A stretch of 64,000 bases of DNA from Actinoplanes missouriensis 431 (GCF_000284295.1 NC_017093.1:3348001-3412000); one strand, 5' to 3'. Shown: positions 1 through 9,039, numbered from the stretch's first letter. Program-made: numbers and translations. The notes: generated by a model not told the origin, from the sequence alone.

Positions 1-1
1 G

Positions 2-157
2 GAGGCCATGATGCTGGCCGGCGCCGCACTGACCAGTGGCGGGCTCGGCATCCTCGGCGCGAGCCTCAAGGAGAAGGTGACCCGTGGCCGGTCCGGGACC
101 GAGTCGCCGCCTGCCCGATCCGGCGACGCAGACCAGGCCCGGCCAGAGCCCCGCTGA
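2..157 (+). CDS. C-terminal end of an unidentified protein (5' truncated)
   Basis: An open frame enters from the left edge and stops at TGA 155-157. The visible 51 residues begin with a small-residue hydrophobic stretch (MMLAGAALTSGGLGILGAS) that could be a membrane segment, followed by a basic and then Pro/Arg/Asp-rich tail. Third positions are G/C-rich as in a real actinobacterial gene. The product cannot be named from this fragment, and no start codon can be assigned. Confidence 0.45.
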   Translation, partial: EAMMLAGAALTSGGLGILGASLKEKVTRGRSGTESPPARSGDADQARPEPR

Positions 158-338
158 CCAAGCCGCAGAGGACTGTCGCGGTGAGCGCGACGGCGAACGA
201 CCCGCCGGCCCCGGGAAGGCGGGCCGCGAGCAGGCCCACGCCGGCCGCCACCGAGCCGATGACGGCGACGGCCAGAATCACGTAACCCACCGCGGCCGCC
301 GGGTAAGGGCGGGCGGGGCGATGCGTCCGGGCTGCCAC
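66..338 (-). CDS. Possible small two-TM membrane protein
   Basis: From a GTG at 336-338 this frame encodes about 90 residues with two clear hydrophobic segments (around AVGYVILAVAVIGSVAAGVG and FAVALTATVLCGLVSGAL) separated by a short loop, and a basic C-terminus. It resembles small hypothetical actinobacterial membrane proteins. No good ribosome binding site is visible. The last 92 bp overlap the truncated plus-strand gene in convergent orientation, so one of the two may be false. The frame extends upstream of the GTG, but that part reads like antisense of the protease gene. Confidence 0.3.
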   Translation of the reverse strand: MAARTHRPARPYPAAAVGYVILAVAVIGSVAAGVGLLAARLPGAGGSFAVALTATVLCGLVSGALAGPGLRRRIGQAATRSRTGHGSPSP

Positions 339-406
339 GATTCGTAACTTACGGGGTTGCCGGCGACGGCGGCACCACCGAACGGCCCATGCCGCATCGA
401 GGAATG

Positions 407-1285
407 TCACCCACGAGGTGACCGCCGGCGTACGGCCAGCGCCCCCACCAGCACAGCGGCCAGGCCCACGCCCCCCAGCACGACCGTCGAACCCGGTCCC
501 GTGTCCTTCGCTGCCACGCTCTCGTTCACCCAGCCGGCGAGGGAGTCGACCCGGGCGCTGAAATCCGGGCCGGTGTGCGGGCAGCTCGGCCCGGAGCTGA
601 CCACCGCCACCAGGGTGACCCGGCCGCCCGGCTCCTGGCGGAAGTACGGCCCGCCCGAGTCGTGCGGGCACGGGCTGGTGTCCGCCCGCGGCGAGCGCCC
701 GGACGCCTCGATCAGCGTGTCGCCGACCGCGTCCACGGTGAACGTCCCGGTCTGCAACACCTTCGGCGGCCGGGTCCCGTCGCCGTCGCCGGTCAGCCCG
801 AACCCGGCCAGCCGCAGCACCTCACCGGGCCGCGGCGCCCGGTCGGCCAGCGGGATCGGCGGGACGTCGGTGATCGCCTCGGCCAGCTCGGCCAGGGCCA
901 CGTCGGCGCCCTCGGCCTGCACCGCGTCGACCACCTCGACCTCGTGACCGCCCGGACCGCCCGGTTCGGCGCGCCCGACGATGGCGGTGGTCCGCTCGGC
1001 GACGGTACGGCCGATCCGCCGCCCGCCCGCGTCCCGGAAGCAGTGACCCGCCGTGATCACCCAGCGGGGCGCGATCAGGGCGCCGGAGCACCAGCTGTCC
1101 CGGGTGCCGCCGCCCTCGGCCGGCAACCCGGTCATCGTCAGCATCACCGCGAACCGGTAGGCCCGGTCGGGAGCGTCGTCGCCGTACGCGATGGCGGCGG
1201 CCGGTCCCGGATGCCAGGGCACGGCGGCGGCAGAGGCGGCGAGGACGACGAGCAGGTTCCGAAGAGACACGAGCATGCCGCCCAT
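407..1285 (-). CDS. Secreted, membrane-anchored S1 (trypsin-like) serine protease
   Basis: 292 residues. An N-terminal signal peptide (hydrophobic residues about 9-32, Ala-rich cleavage region) precedes a chymotrypsin-fold domain with the full catalytic triad: His81 in ITAGHC, Asp128 in ADVAL and Ser210 in HDSGGP. Cysteines flank His81 and Ser210 as expected for the conserved disulfides. Residues 267-285 form a C-terminal membrane helix followed by RRR, so the mature protease should be held on the outer face of the membrane. The start may be Met1 or Met4. The gene diverges from the response regulator gene at 1390. The substrate is unknown. Confidence 0.85.
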   Translation of the reverse strand: MGGMLVSLRNLLVVLAASAAAVPWHPGPAAAIAYGDDAPDRAYRFAVMLTMTGLPAEGGGTRDSWCSGALIAPRWVITAGHCFRDAGGRRIGRTVAERTTAIVGRAEPGGPGGHEVEVVDAVQAEGADVALAELAEAITDVPPIPLADRAPRPGEVLRLAGFGLTGDGDGTRPPKVLQTGTFTVDAVGDTLIEASGRSPRADTSPCPHDSGGPYFRQEPGGRVTLVAVVSSGPSCPHTGPDFSARVDSLAGWVNESVAAKDTGPGSTVVLGGVGLAAVLVGALAVRRRSPRG

Positions 1286-1389
1286 GCTCGGCGCCGGGCG
1301 GTCGGGTGAGCGTCAGCGCCGTCTTTATGAGCCGCTTACGGTCGGCGTGCGAAGCTGACGACCGGTACGCCGGACGGGGGAGGACAGGC

Positions 1390-2046
1390 ATGCGGGTGCT
1401 CGTGGCGGACGACGAACGTCTGCTCGCCGACGCCGTCGCGCAGGGACTCCGCCGGCTGTCGATGGCCGTCGACGTGGTCTACGACGGCGACAGCGCCCTG
1501 GAACGCGTCGCGGTGAACCGGTACGACGTCGCCGTCCTGGACCGGGACATGCCCGGATGCGGGGGAGACGAGGTGTGCCGCCGGGTCGCCGCCGCGCAGC
1601 AGGGCACCAAGGTCCTGATGCTGACCGCCGCGGCCGGCATCCGCGACCGGGTCGAGGGGCTGGGGCTGGGCGCCGACGACTACCTGACCAAGCCGTTCGC
1701 GTTCGCCGAGCTGGCCGCGCGGGTGCAGGCGCTGTCCCGCCGATCCGGCGTCGCGCTGCCGCCGGTGCTCGACCGGGCCGGCATCGTCCTGGACAGCACC
1801 CGCTACACGGTCACCCGGGACGGGCAGCTGCTGTCCCTGTCGTCGAAGGAGTTCGCCATCCTGCACGTGCTGATGCGTGCCGAAGGTCGCGTGGTCAGCA
1901 CCGAGGAGCTGCTGGAACAGGCCTGGGACGAGCACGCCGACCCGTTCACCAACACGGTCCGGATGACGGTCATGACGCTGCGCCGCAAACTCGGCGACCC
2001 GCCGGTGATCCACACCGTCCGCCGGGCCGGCTACCGGATCGGCTGA
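1390..2046 (+). CDS. OmpR/PhoB-family response regulator
   Basis: 218 residues. The receiver domain has the acidic pair DD at 7-8, the phospho-acceptor Asp51 (AVLDRDMPG), Thr79 and Lys101 (DDYLTKPF). A C-terminal winged-helix DNA-binding domain ends in TVRRAGYRIG. The start is ATG 1390, preceded by GGGGAGGA. An in-frame start at 1306 would add 28 residues that do not fit the receiver fold. The stop overlaps the start of the kinase gene (TGATG), so this pair is translationally coupled and forms a two-component system. The stimulus cannot be deduced. Confidence 0.92.
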   Translation: MRVLVADDERLLADAVAQGLRRLSMAVDVVYDGDSALERVAVNRYDVAVLDRDMPGCGGDEVCRRVAAAQQGTKVLMLTAAAGIRDRVEGLGLGADDYLTKPFAFAELAARVQALSRRSGVALPPVLDRAGIVLDSTRYTVTRDGQLLSLSSKEFAILHVLMRAEGRVVSTEELLEQAWDEHADPFTNTVRMTVMTLRRKLGDPPVIHTVRRAGYRIG

Positions 2047-3137
2047 TGAACCGTTCCGCCGCCCGCCGGGTGCTGCTCGTCTGCGCGATCCTGCTGGTCG
2101 CGGCGCAGGCCGTGCCGGCGATCGCGGACCAGGTCCTCGCCCTGTGGCGCGAGTTCGGCCCCGGCTGGTGCACGTTGCCGATCGGCCGGGCCCCGGACGC
2201 GAACACCTCGTTCGTCTGCACCCAGATCTTCCGGCGCCCGAGCATCCCCGGCCTGCTCGCCCGGCTGGTCGTCCTCGCCGCCGCGCTGGCCGCCTGCTAC
2301 CCGCTGGTCCGCTGGTGCCTGCGCCCGGTCCGGGACCTCGCGGCCGGCATCGACGCGGTCGGCCCGCAGAACCTCGGCCACCGGCTGCGTCCCGGATCGG
2401 GCCGCGACGAGGTCGCCGTGCTGGCCCGCGCGATCGACGACATGATGGACCGGATCGCGGTCGGTTACGAGGCGCAGCGCCGGTTCGCCGCCGACGCCTC
2501 CCACGAGCTGCGCACCCCGCTCGCCGTGCAGCGGACGCTGATCGAGGTCAGCATGGCCGACGAGCTCACCACCGAACAGCTGGAACTGCTCACCGAGCAG
2601 CTGCTGGTCACCAACGAGCGCAACGAACGGCTGATCGAGGGGCTGCTGGTGCTCAGCGAGAGCGACCGCGGGCTGATGACCCGCACCCCGCTGCGCCTCG
2701 ACGAGATCGCCGCCGCCGTCGTGGACAGCCACCGCAAACGGGCCGCCGAGGCGGGTGTCACGATGTCGAGCACACTTCGGCCCCGTACCGTGGTGGGGGA
2801 AAAGGTGTTGCTGGAACGGCTGGTCACCAACCTGGTGCAGAACGCCGTCAAGTACAACCGGCCGGGCGGGACCATCGACGTCCAGGTCGGCGACGAACCG
2901 GCCCTGATCGTCCTGAACACCGGCGACGACGTGCCACCGGAGGACGTGCCCGCGCTGTTCGAGCCGTTCCGGCGCAAGAGCGCCACCCGCATCGACCACA
3001 GCGGCGGCGCCGGTCTCGGGCTGGCCATCGCCCGCTCGATCACCCAGGCGCACGAGGGCCTGATCTCGGCGTCCTCCACCGGCCACGACGGGCTGCGGGT
3101 CGAGGTGACGTTCCCGCCCGTGCCCCGGAGTCAGTAA
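2046..3137 (+). CDS. Two-component sensor histidine kinase
   Basis: 363 residues. Residues 8-27 form TM1, a short extracytoplasmic loop of about 45 residues with two Cys follows, and TM2 is at about 70-88. A HAMP linker leads into the dimerisation/phosphoacceptor domain with His153 ([11 protein letters not shown]). The ATPase domain shows the N box ([13 protein letters not shown]), a DDVP-type region, an F box (LFEPFRR) and a G2 box (GAGLGLAIA). The small sensor loop may form a disulfide. The gene is coupled to the response regulator by a 1 bp overlap. Its 3' end overlaps the convergent chemotaxis gene by 7 bp. Confidence 0.92.
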   Translation: MNRSAARRVLLVCAILLVAAQAVPAIADQVLALWREFGPGWCTLPIGRAPDANTSFVCTQIFRRPSIPGLLARLVVLAAALAACYPLVRWCLRPVRDLAAGIDAVGPQNLGHRLRPGSGRDEVAVLARAIDDMMDRIAVGYEAQRRFAADASHELRTPLAVQRTLIEVSMADELTTEQLELLTEQLLVTNERNERLIEGLLVLSESDRGLMTRTPLRLDEIAAAVVDSHRKRAAEAGVTMSSTLRPRTVVGEKVLLERLVTNLVQNAVKYNRPGGTIDVQVGDEPALIVLNTGDDVPPEDVPALFEPFRRKSATRIDHSGGAGLGLAIARSITQAHEGLISASSTGHDGLRVEVTFPPVPRSQ

Positions 3138-4732
3138 CGGAACGCCGACACCAGGCCGCTCAGCTCGGTGGAGAGCCGGGCCAGCTCCCCGGTGGTCTGC
3201 TGCGACCGGCCGGCGCCCTCGCTGGTGTCGCGGGCGGCGTCGGCGACACTGACGATGGTCTGCGCGATGCTGGACGTGCCGGCGGCGGCCTCGGCCACAC
3301 TGCGGTTCATCTCGGCGGTGGTGGCGGTCTGCTCCTCCACGGCCGAGGCGATCGTGGTCTGGAAATCGCTGATCCGGGCGATCACCCGGGAGATCTCCTC
3401 GATCGCGGTGATCGCCCCGGAGGTGTCGGCCTGGATCGTCTCCACCCGGCGGGAGATGTCCTCGGTGGCCCGGGCCGTCTCCTGGGCCAGATCCTTGACC
3501 TCGGAGGCCACCACCGCGAAGCCTTTCCCGAGCTCACCCGCCCGCGCCGCCTCGATCGTCGCGTTGAGCGCGAGCAGGTTCGTCTGCTCCGCGATCGCGG
3601 TGATCACCTTGATCACGTTGCCGATCTCCGCCGACGAGTCGCCCAGCTTGCCCATGGTCCGCGAGGTGGTCGACGCCAGCTGCACGGCCTCGCCGGCGAC
3701 CTGAGCGGCCTCCGTCGCGTTCTGCGAGATCTCCCGGATCGAGGTGCTCATCTCGTCGCCGCCGGCCGACACCGTGCTGACGCTGCGGGAAACCTCCTCC
3801 GCGGCGTCCGACACGTGCTGCGCGACCCCCGCGGTCCGCTCGGCGGACGCGGCGATCTGCGCGGACACGCTCGTCATCTCGTCGCTGGCGGCCGCCAGCG
3901 ACGTGGCCGAACCGTCGATGGTGGCGACCGTGCCGCGCAGCCGGACCATCGCGGCGTCGAGCGCCCGTCCCATCTGGCCGGGCTCGTCGGCGCTGCTCAG
4001 CCCACTGGTACGGGTGAGATCGCCGGCGGCGAGCGCCTCGCACACCGCCCTGACCCGGGAGAGCGACCGCACGATCGCGGCGGCCACCGCGCCGCCCAGG
4101 GCGAGCGCGAACACCAGCCCGACGGCGAGCAGCACGATCGACAGCCGCCGCGACGACGTGGACTTCGACTGGGCCGACGTGGCGTTCGTGGCGGCGTCCG
4201 CGGCCTCCGCGGCGGTGAGGCTGTCGACGGCCGCCATCATCCTCTCCACGACCGGGGCGATCTCGTCCTCGTTGACGGTGGTCCAGGTGGCGTAGTCGTT
4301 GTCGGCGGCGGCGGCCGACTGCCGCTCGTCCACCACCTGCTGAAACTCCTTCCACAGGTCATCCAGCGTGGTCAGCACCCCGGGGTCGCCGGCATAGGTC
4401 CCGTCCCGGTAACTCGCTATCGCGTCGTCGACGGCGGCGATGTCGTCGGCGGTGGCGTCGTTGTACTTCTCGCTCGTCGCGTCGTCCGGTGCGATCGCGG
4501 AGGTGGCCACGTCCAGCCGGGTCTGGACGATGGCGGCGCGGATCTGGCCGACCTGGGTCACGTTGACGACGTTGTTGTCGTAGATCGCCTGGGCGGCGTC
4601 CGCGGCCTTGTTCAGCGCGAGCAGCGTGACCAGTCCGACGACGAGCGCGACGAGCGTGGCGACACCGATCGCGGTGAGGATTTTGACGCGCACGCTGAGA
4701 TCAGCGAACCGACGTGTTGCGGGGTTGACCAC
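3131..4732 (-). CDS. Methyl-accepting chemotaxis protein
   Basis: 533 residues. TM1 is at about 16-40, followed by a four-helix-bundle type periplasmic domain (about 41-195) rich in Ala/Asp/Thr, TM2 (about 200-222), HAMP, and the long coiled-coil signalling domain. The hairpin tip carries the canonical core [20 protein letters not shown]. The receptor would talk to a CheA/CheW array, which is not in this window. Chemotaxis receptors are rare in sporulating actinomycetes but usual in genera with flagellated spores such as Actinoplanes, which supports the taxonomic guess. The gene is convergent with the histidine kinase gene. Confidence 0.93.
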   Translation of the reverse strand: MVNPATRRFADLSVRVKILTAIGVATLVALVVGLVTLLALNKAADAAQAIYDNNVVNVTQVGQIRAAIVQTRLDVATSAIAPDDATSEKYNDATADDIAAVDDAIASYRDGTYAGDPGVLTTLDDLWKEFQQVVDERQSAAAADNDYATWTTVNEDEIAPVVERMMAAVDSLTAAEAADAATNATSAQSKSTSSRRLSIVLLAVGLVFALALGGAVAAAIVRSLSRVRAVCEALAAGDLTRTSGLSSADEPGQMGRALDAAMVRLRGTVATIDGSATSLAAASDEMTSVSAQIAASAERTAGVAQHVSDAAEEVSRSVSTVSAGGDEMSTSIREISQNATEAAQVAGEAVQLASTTSRTMGKLGDSSAEIGNVIKVITAIAEQTNLLALNATIEAARAGELGKGFAVVASEVKDLAQETARATEDISRRVETIQADTSGAITAIEEISRVIARISDFQTTIASAVEEQTATTAEMNRSVAEAAAGTSSIAQTIVSVADAARDTSEGAGRSQQTTGELARLSTELSGLVSAFRY

Positions 4733-4860
4733 AACCTCACCGTACGAGCGGGAATCGCCCGCTGTGAGGGATTCGTTGTGATCTCGTTGGTCGCCGCTTC
4801 GGATCGGTTCCCCTGCCGGCCGGGGATGAACCCGAGTGGCGCCTCATGGTCTCGAGTCAC

Positions 4861-4935
4861 GGCTCGCGGTCCTCGGGCTCGTGCTCTTCAGGCTCGCGCT
4901 CCTCGGGCTCGTGGTCCTCGGGCTCGCGCTCCTCA
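4861..4935. repeat. 15 bp tandem repeat, five units
   Basis: Five units of GGCTCG(C/T)G(C/G)TC(C/T)TC(G/A) run head to tail at 4861, 4876, 4891, 4906 and 4921, with a degenerate sixth. Because 15 is a multiple of 3, all frames read as short peptide repeats (SRSSG on plus, EEREP-like on minus). No supported gene covers it. Confidence 0.8.
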
Positions 4936-5018
4936 GGCTGGCGGCCCCGAAGTTCGCGGATCTTGGAAACTCCGATGCTGGCTGGCGCTCAGGGCGGACA
5001 AAACGGGCGCCCGGCAGC

Positions 5019-5056
5019 ACTGTTGACCAGCTCGTCTCGCCCGGCTGGTCAACAGT
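5019..5056. repeat. Perfect 12 bp inverted repeat
   Basis: The arms ACTGTTGACCAG (5019-5030) and CTGGTCAACAGT (5045-5056) are exact reverse complements around a 14 nt loop. They are bracketed by the direct repeat CCGGCAGCA (5011-5019, 5061-5069). There is no T-run, so it looks more like a binding site or a small mobile-element remnant than a terminator. It lies about 130 bp upstream of the MepB-like gene. Confidence 0.7.
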
Positions 5057-5185
5057 TCTGCCGGCAGCATGCTCGAACAGCGCTGAGAGCCGGCCGGACC
5101 GGCCGGTCCACAGTGTCGGCACAGCGGCTTCGACCACCCGGATCGGCGCCGCCGCCCTCGACCGGCTCGCCACTACTCTTCGGGC

Positions 5186-5767
5186 ATGAGCGCACTATCG
5201 CCACGGGCCACGACAACGCACGGCCATCCCCCGGAGACCGACCCGTGGACTGATAGCGACCCGGTGCACGACGATCTCCGCGCCGCGAAGGAGCTGGTCT
5301 ACGACCCCGCCGGTCTTGTCTGCTCCCGCCCTGTTCCCGAGCCGGAGAGCGCCGACTACGGCGCCCATTTCCTCCGCATCAACGGTTCGTCCGTCAGATT
5401 CCGCACGGGCAGAACAACACCGACGAAGGCCGGACAGTTCGTCACCCTGTGGGCTAGGTCGGAAAGCGGTCCGATCCGGCCCCTCGACACCACGGATGCC
5501 GTCGATCTGGTGGTGGTCAGCACCCGGGACGCCCAGCAGTTCGGCCACTTCGTCTTTCCCATGGAGGCCCTCCGTGAACGCGGCATCGTCGCGAACAACG
5601 GTTCCGGGGGGAAGCGGGGCTTCCGCATATATCCGCCCTGGGCCACCACGACGAGCCGTCAGGCCGCCAACTCGCAATCATGGCAACTCGGCCACTTCCT
5701 GCCCGTGAACGACGGCACGTCGCTCGACGTCAACCGCGCCCGAGCGCTGTACGTTCCGCGCCGTTGA
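5186..5767 (+). CDS. MepB family protein
   Basis: 193 residues. After a variable N-terminus, the body from about residue 28 (DDLRAAKELVYDPAGL) through the central stretch (RTTPTKAGQFVTLWAR) to the end (RFRIYPPW-type and NSQSWQLGHFL segments) matches my memory of MepB family proteins. The founding member is encoded next to the MarR-type repressor MepR and the pump MepA in Staphylococcus. The biochemical role of MepB is not established. A MarR-family gene lies immediately downstream on the opposite strand, echoing that association, but no MATE pump is present. Confidence 0.7.
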   Translation: MSALSPRATTTHGHPPETDPWTDSDPVHDDLRAAKELVYDPAGLVCSRPVPEPESADYGAHFLRINGSSVRFRTGRTTPTKAGQFVTLWARSESGPIRPLDTTDAVDLVVVSTRDAQQFGHFVFPMEALRERGIVANNGSGGKRGFRIYPPWATTTSRQAANSQSWQLGHFLPVNDGTSLDVNRARALYVPRR

Positions 5768-5774
5768 AATCTCC

Positions 5775-5905
5775 CAACGGCTCCAGTTGACCGGTCGGCG
5801 CCGGCAGATCAGGACGAAGACGAGCCCGTCGTGGATGTCGAGCCGGCGTTCCCAGCGCACCGCGCGCCGGCGGAACTGATGCAGCAGGGCGGAGGTCTGC
5901 GACGG
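5775..5905 (-). pseudogene. Remnant of an IS5-type transposase C-terminus
   Basis: On the minus strand this stretch reads LLHQFRRRAVRWERRLDIHD followed by GLVFVLICRRR. That closely resembles the usual C-terminal signature of IS5-family (DDE) transposases, in which FRRL-(A/V)-RWERR-(L)-DIH precedes a hydrophobic LICWRR motif. Only about 40 residues survive, there is no start, and no terminal inverted repeats or target duplication can be recognised. It sits between the convergent MepB-like and MarR genes, so an element probably inserted there and decayed. Confidence 0.65.
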
Positions 5906-5934
5906 CGTGATGTCCGAGCTCGCTGTTCCGGTCC

Positions 5935-6414
5935 TCAGGCCGACCCGTCGAGGTCTCCTGCGATCCACCCCGGTGTGTCGAAGCGAACGGGAGCCGCGCC
6001 TACCAATGTCGCCAGCTGTCCTTCGAATCTCGCGAACTCGGCAGCACCCAGCCGCTGCTCCCACCGGGTGCGCAACTCGTCGAAGACTGCTTCGCCTTCG
6101 CGCATGACTTCGAATCCGAGCGGAGTGACCTGGAGGCGTTTGCGGCGGGCATCGCGGGGATCGGGTTCGCGAATGACGTACCCGCGTTCCTCGAGGACAG
6201 CGATGGTCTTGGCTGCTGACTGTTTGGCGACGGAGAGGCTCCGGCCCAGGTCGGATGCGCTGTCGGCTCCGGCCGCGATGGCGCGCATCGCGAAGTCGTG
6301 AACGGGCCGGACGTCCTGGTAGCCCCGCCGAGCAAGCTCTTCGGTCGCGGCGTCCACGAGGCCTCGAAAGCCACCGAGCAGCAGTAACGCGAGATCAGCG
6401 CCAGAGCGGGACAT
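5935..6414 (-). CDS. MarR-family transcriptional regulator
   Basis: 159 residues. The central winged helix-turn-helix ([20 protein letters not shown], then [26 protein letters not shown]) contains the DxRxxR-type wing of MarR proteins. N- and C-terminal helices form the dimer interface. It is divergent from an alpha/beta hydrolase gene, and a large inverted repeat lies between the two starts, so it probably represses both itself and the hydrolase until a small aromatic or hydrophobic ligand binds. The ligand is unknown. Confidence 0.9.
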   Translation of the reverse strand: MSRSGADLALLLLGGFRGLVDAATEELARRGYQDVRPVHDFAMRAIAAGADSASDLGRSLSVAKQSAAKTIAVLEERGYVIREPDPRDARRKRLQVTPLGFEVMREGEAVFDELRTRWEQRLGAAEFARFEGQLATLVGAAPVRFDTPGWIAGDLDGSA

Positions 6415-6443
6415 GGCAGAAGGCTACGACACCCCGCCTGGAC

Positions 6444-6492
6444 AAAGACAGCCAGGGTGTCTATCGTCGAAATCGACACCCCGGCTGTCTTT
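6444..6492. promoter_or_regulatory. Probable MarR operator: 18 bp inverted repeat
   Basis: The arms AAAGACAGCCAGGGTGTC (6444-6461) and GACACCCCGGCTGTCTTT (6475-6492) pair at 17 of 18 positions around a 13 bp spacer. The site fills the space between the divergent MarR and hydrolase starts and ends 12 bp before the hydrolase ATG. Within each arm GACA...TGTC forms a shorter palindrome, suggesting two dimers bound side by side. Confidence 0.8.
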
Positions 6493-6504
6493 ATGAGGAG
6501 AAGC

Positions 6505-7395
6505 ATGACTCCCGCCCGTACACCCCAGGGCATCACGCACCACCGCGCTGACGTCAACGGCACCAGCCTCCACTACGTCAGCGCCGGCACCGGCGGCTCG
6601 CCGATCCTGCTGGTCCACGGCTTCCCCGAGAGCTGGTGGGCATTCCACAGACTGATTCCCCTGCTGGCCGCCACCCATCGGGTCTTCGCCGTGGACCTGC
6701 GCGGCTTCGGCGACTCCGGCAACGAGCCGGGCGCCTACGACAGCGCTACCTCAGCCGCCGACCTGCACCACCTGATCACTCACCTCGACGTCGGACCCGT
6801 CCATCTCACCGGACAGGACATCAGCGGAGCGACCGTCTTCCGCCTGGCCACCACGCACCCCGAGCAGGTGCGCAGCCTCACCGCCATCGAGATGGGCCTG
6901 CCCGGATTCGGCTTGGAGGCGCTGGCCGACGTAACCCGTGGGGGTGCCTGGCACATCGGCGTCCTCGCTGCCCCGGACATTCCCGAACTCCTGCTCGCCG
7001 GACGCGAGAAAGAGTTCCTCGGCCGCTACGCCTTCCCTTCGATGACCGCTGTACCGGAGGCGATCGGGGACACCGACATCGAGGAGTTCTCTCGCGGTTA
7101 CCGGCGATCCGGCGGCTGGCGCGGTGCCACCGGCCTTTACCGCTCCATGCTGCAGGAAGGCTCCGAGATCAGGAGGCTCGCCGAGTCACCCGGCCTCCAC
7201 CAGCCCGTACTCGCCGTCGGTGCCGGAGGCGGCGCGTTCACCCGCGACACCATGTCACAGGCGGCATCCACGGCAATCAGCGACGTTCAATTGGTGGACG
7301 TCGGCCATTACGTCGCTCTGGAAGCACCTGAGGAACTGGCAGCAGCCATACTGAGCTTCATCGACGGCGTCGACAAAGCGTCAACCCCCGGCTGA
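6505..7395 (+). CDS. Alpha/beta hydrolase, epoxide-hydrolase-like
   Basis: 296 residues. The oxyanion motif HGFPE lies at 39-43. The nucleophile elbow GQDISG puts Asp105 where epoxide hydrolases and haloalkane dehalogenases carry their nucleophilic aspartate, and the catalytic His is in DVGHYVALE near the C-terminus. No signal peptide is seen, so it should be cytoplasmic. ATG 6505 is preferred because GAGGAG precedes it at the right distance, although ATG 6493 is also in frame. It is divergent from the MarR gene with the shared operator and is probably induced by that regulator's ligand. The substrate is unknown. Confidence 0.85.
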   Translation: MTPARTPQGITHHRADVNGTSLHYVSAGTGGSPILLVHGFPESWWAFHRLIPLLAATHRVFAVDLRGFGDSGNEPGAYDSATSAADLHHLITHLDVGPVHLTGQDISGATVFRLATTHPEQVRSLTAIEMGLPGFGLEALADVTRGGAWHIGVLAAPDIPELLLAGREKEFLGRYAFPSMTAVPEAIGDTDIEEFSRGYRRSGGWRGATGLYRSMLQEGSEIRRLAESPGLHQPVLAVGAGGGAFTRDTMSQAASTAISDVQLVDVGHYVALEAPEELAAAILSFIDGVDKASTPG

Positions 7396-7442
7396 CCGAC
7401 AGGGGAGCGATACGCGCGGGAGGGGCCGGACGCTGGTGACCG

Positions 7443-7458
7443 GGGCCGGCGAAGGCCC
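7443..7458. terminator. Weak hairpin between convergent genes
   Basis: GGGCC (7443-7447) and GGCCC (7454-7458) form a short GC stem with a 6 nt loop in the 111 bp gap between the hydrolase and photolyase genes. No clear T-run follows, so this is only a candidate terminator. Confidence 0.3.
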
Positions 7459-7506
7459 GCTCATGGATTCAGAGTCCTGCGCCTCTGCGCGGGCGCGAGA
7501 CGGGGG

Positions 7507-8958
7507 CTAAGGCGCCCGTGAGCCCCGCGCCTCCTCCTGCTCCACCACCGCCTCCAGATCCGCCAGCCGGCGTAACCCCTGCAACGGCTGCCGCATCCGA
7601 TGGTTGCCGGCCAGCTCCCGCTCGTGGCGTGCCAGGAAACTCCAGTACCCCGCCGTGTACGGGCAGGCGTCCTCCCCGAGGCGTACCTGCGGCCGGTAAC
7701 GACACCCGCCGCAGTAGTCGCTCATCCGGCTGATGTAAGCCCCACCCGCCGCGTACGGCTTGGTGCTCATCCGCCCGCCGTCGGCGAACTGGCTCATACC
7801 GATCACGTTGGCGGTCATCACCCACTCGTACCCGTCGACGAACGACCGGTGGAACCAATCGGCCAGCGCGCCGGGCCGCCAGCCGCGCTGCATCGCGTAG
7901 TTGCCGAGCACCATCAGCCGCAGAATGTGGTGCACCCAGCCGCGATCACGCACCCCGGCGAGCACATCGGACAGGCAGCGCGCCTCGACCGCGTCGGCGT
8001 CCAGCCGCTGGAACCACGCGGGCAGCTCCTGCCGCGCGCCCAACTCGTCGGCATTCCGATAACCGGGCTCGAAATACCAGTACAGGTGCCAGATGAAGTC
8101 GCGCCACCCGAGAATCTGCCGCACGAAGCCCTCCACCGATTGAAGATCAACACCCTTCTTCCGGTACGCGGCCTCAGCGTGCTCGACCACCTCCAGCGGA
8201 TCGAGCAGTCCCAGATTGATCGACGCGCTCAACATGCTGTGCGCCATCAGCGGGTCACCGGCGAGCATGGCGTCCTCGTACGGACCGAAGAGCGGCAGCC
8301 GATACTCGACGAAGTGCCGCAGCCGGGCGAGCGCCTCCGCGCGGGTGGCCGGGAACAGCCGCGGCCCGTCGTTCCCGACGAACCTGATCCCGTCGTCACG
8401 CTCCCACCGGTCCAGGTCCTCGCGCACCTCAGCGTCGATGTCGTCCTCGGTGATCTGCGGCGGCGCCGGCACGTCCAGGCTGGCCGGCGGCGGCTCCCGG
8501 TTGTCGGCGTCGAAGTTCCAGCGCCCTCCGGCCGGCTCGGCGCCGTCCATGAGGATGTCGTGCCGTCGCCGCGCGTCCCGATAGAAGTCCTCCAGCCGCA
8601 GGTGGTCACGCCCGTGCGCCCACGCCACGAAGTCCTCCGGCGCGGTCACGAACCCGCGCGGCGCCAGCATCTCGACCCGGGGCAGCCGCCGTACGAGTCC
8701 CCGCGCCGCCCGGGACGTCGGATGGCAGACGGTGACCGGCTCGGTGACGGCCTCGGCGTAGGTCTCGGCCCGCACCAGCCGCACGTTGTCGTTGCCGCGC
8801 GCGAGGTGGCGCAACGCGGAGAGGACGAGGTGCGCCTTCTGCCGGTGAAAGACCCGGCGGCGGAAGACACCTTTCGACTCCACCAGCAGCACAGGCTGCT
8901 CGGGAGAGTCCAGAAAGTGCGGCCCCAGCTGATCAGCGAACAGCCACCGGCGTCTCAT
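7507..8958 (-). CDS. FeS-type bacterial cryptochrome/photolyase (FeS-BCP/CryPro)
   Basis: 483 residues from ATG 8958, or 504 from the upstream in-frame start at 9021, which adds a poorly conserved tail. The N-terminus (RRRWLFADQLGPHF) is typical of photolyase-related proteins. The C-terminal half carries FAD-domain motifs (WVHHILRLMVLGNYA, ANVIGMSQFADGGRMSTKPY) and the four cysteines expected for a [4Fe-4S] cluster: one in EARCLSD, a pair in YCGGC and one in DACPYT. Members of this branch repair (6-4) photoproducts or act as photoreceptors, with FAD and a ribolumazine antenna. The gene stands alone, convergent with the hydrolase gene. Confidence 0.88.
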   Translation of the reverse strand: MRRRWLFADQLGPHFLDSPEQPVLLVESKGVFRRRVFHRQKAHLVLSALRHLARGNDNVRLVRAETYAEAVTEPVTVCHPTSRAARGLVRRLPRVEMLAPRGFVTAPEDFVAWAHGRDHLRLEDFYRDARRRHDILMDGAEPAGGRWNFDADNREPPPASLDVPAPPQITEDDIDAEVREDLDRWERDDGIRFVGNDGPRLFPATRAEALARLRHFVEYRLPLFGPYEDAMLAGDPLMAHSMLSASINLGLLDPLEVVEHAEAAYRKKGVDLQSVEGFVRQILGWRDFIWHLYWYFEPGYRNADELGARQELPAWFQRLDADAVEARCLSDVLAGVRDRGWVHHILRLMVLGNYAMQRGWRPGALADWFHRSFVDGYEWVMTANVIGMSQFADGGRMSTKPYAAGGAYISRMSDYCGGCRYRPQVRLGEDACPYTAGYWSFLARHERELAGNHRMRQPLQGLRRLADLEAVVEQEEARGSRAP

Positions 8959-9039
8959 AGAAGCATCATGCGGCAGCCACCACGGCCACCGCGGCGTTCT
9001 CGCGATGCTCAGTACCCTCATCCATGGCTGTGAATTAGG

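Larger units (their letters stand above)
4733..5185. other. 453 bp intergenic region with repeats
   Basis: No convincing gene is seen between the chemotaxis receptor and the MepB-like gene. The region contains the receptor promoter side (4733-4850), a 15 bp tandem repeat (4861-4935), a 12 bp inverted repeat (5019-5056) and GC palindromes near 5090-5105. On the minus strand the repeat reads as an acidic Glu/Arg/Pro pentapeptide series, but that frame has no usable start codon. Confidence 0.5.

Noticed and set aside
2144..5026. 960-residue plus-strand frame across the kinase and chemoreceptor genes
   Set aside because: It is an alternative frame of high-GC coding DNA, rich in Arg/Gly/Pro/Ala with no domain; the kinase and receptor have full motifs in other frames.
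4844..5253. Ser/Arg/Gly-rich short frames over the 15 bp repeat
   Set aside because: All frames are open because of the repeat; no start signal or conserved sequence.
7465..7477. GGATTCAGAGTCC, reverse complement identical to a tRNA-Gln(CTG) anticodon arm
   Set aside because: No acceptor stem, D arm or GTTCGAATC T loop around it; a 13 nt match alone does not support a tRNA or an attachment site.
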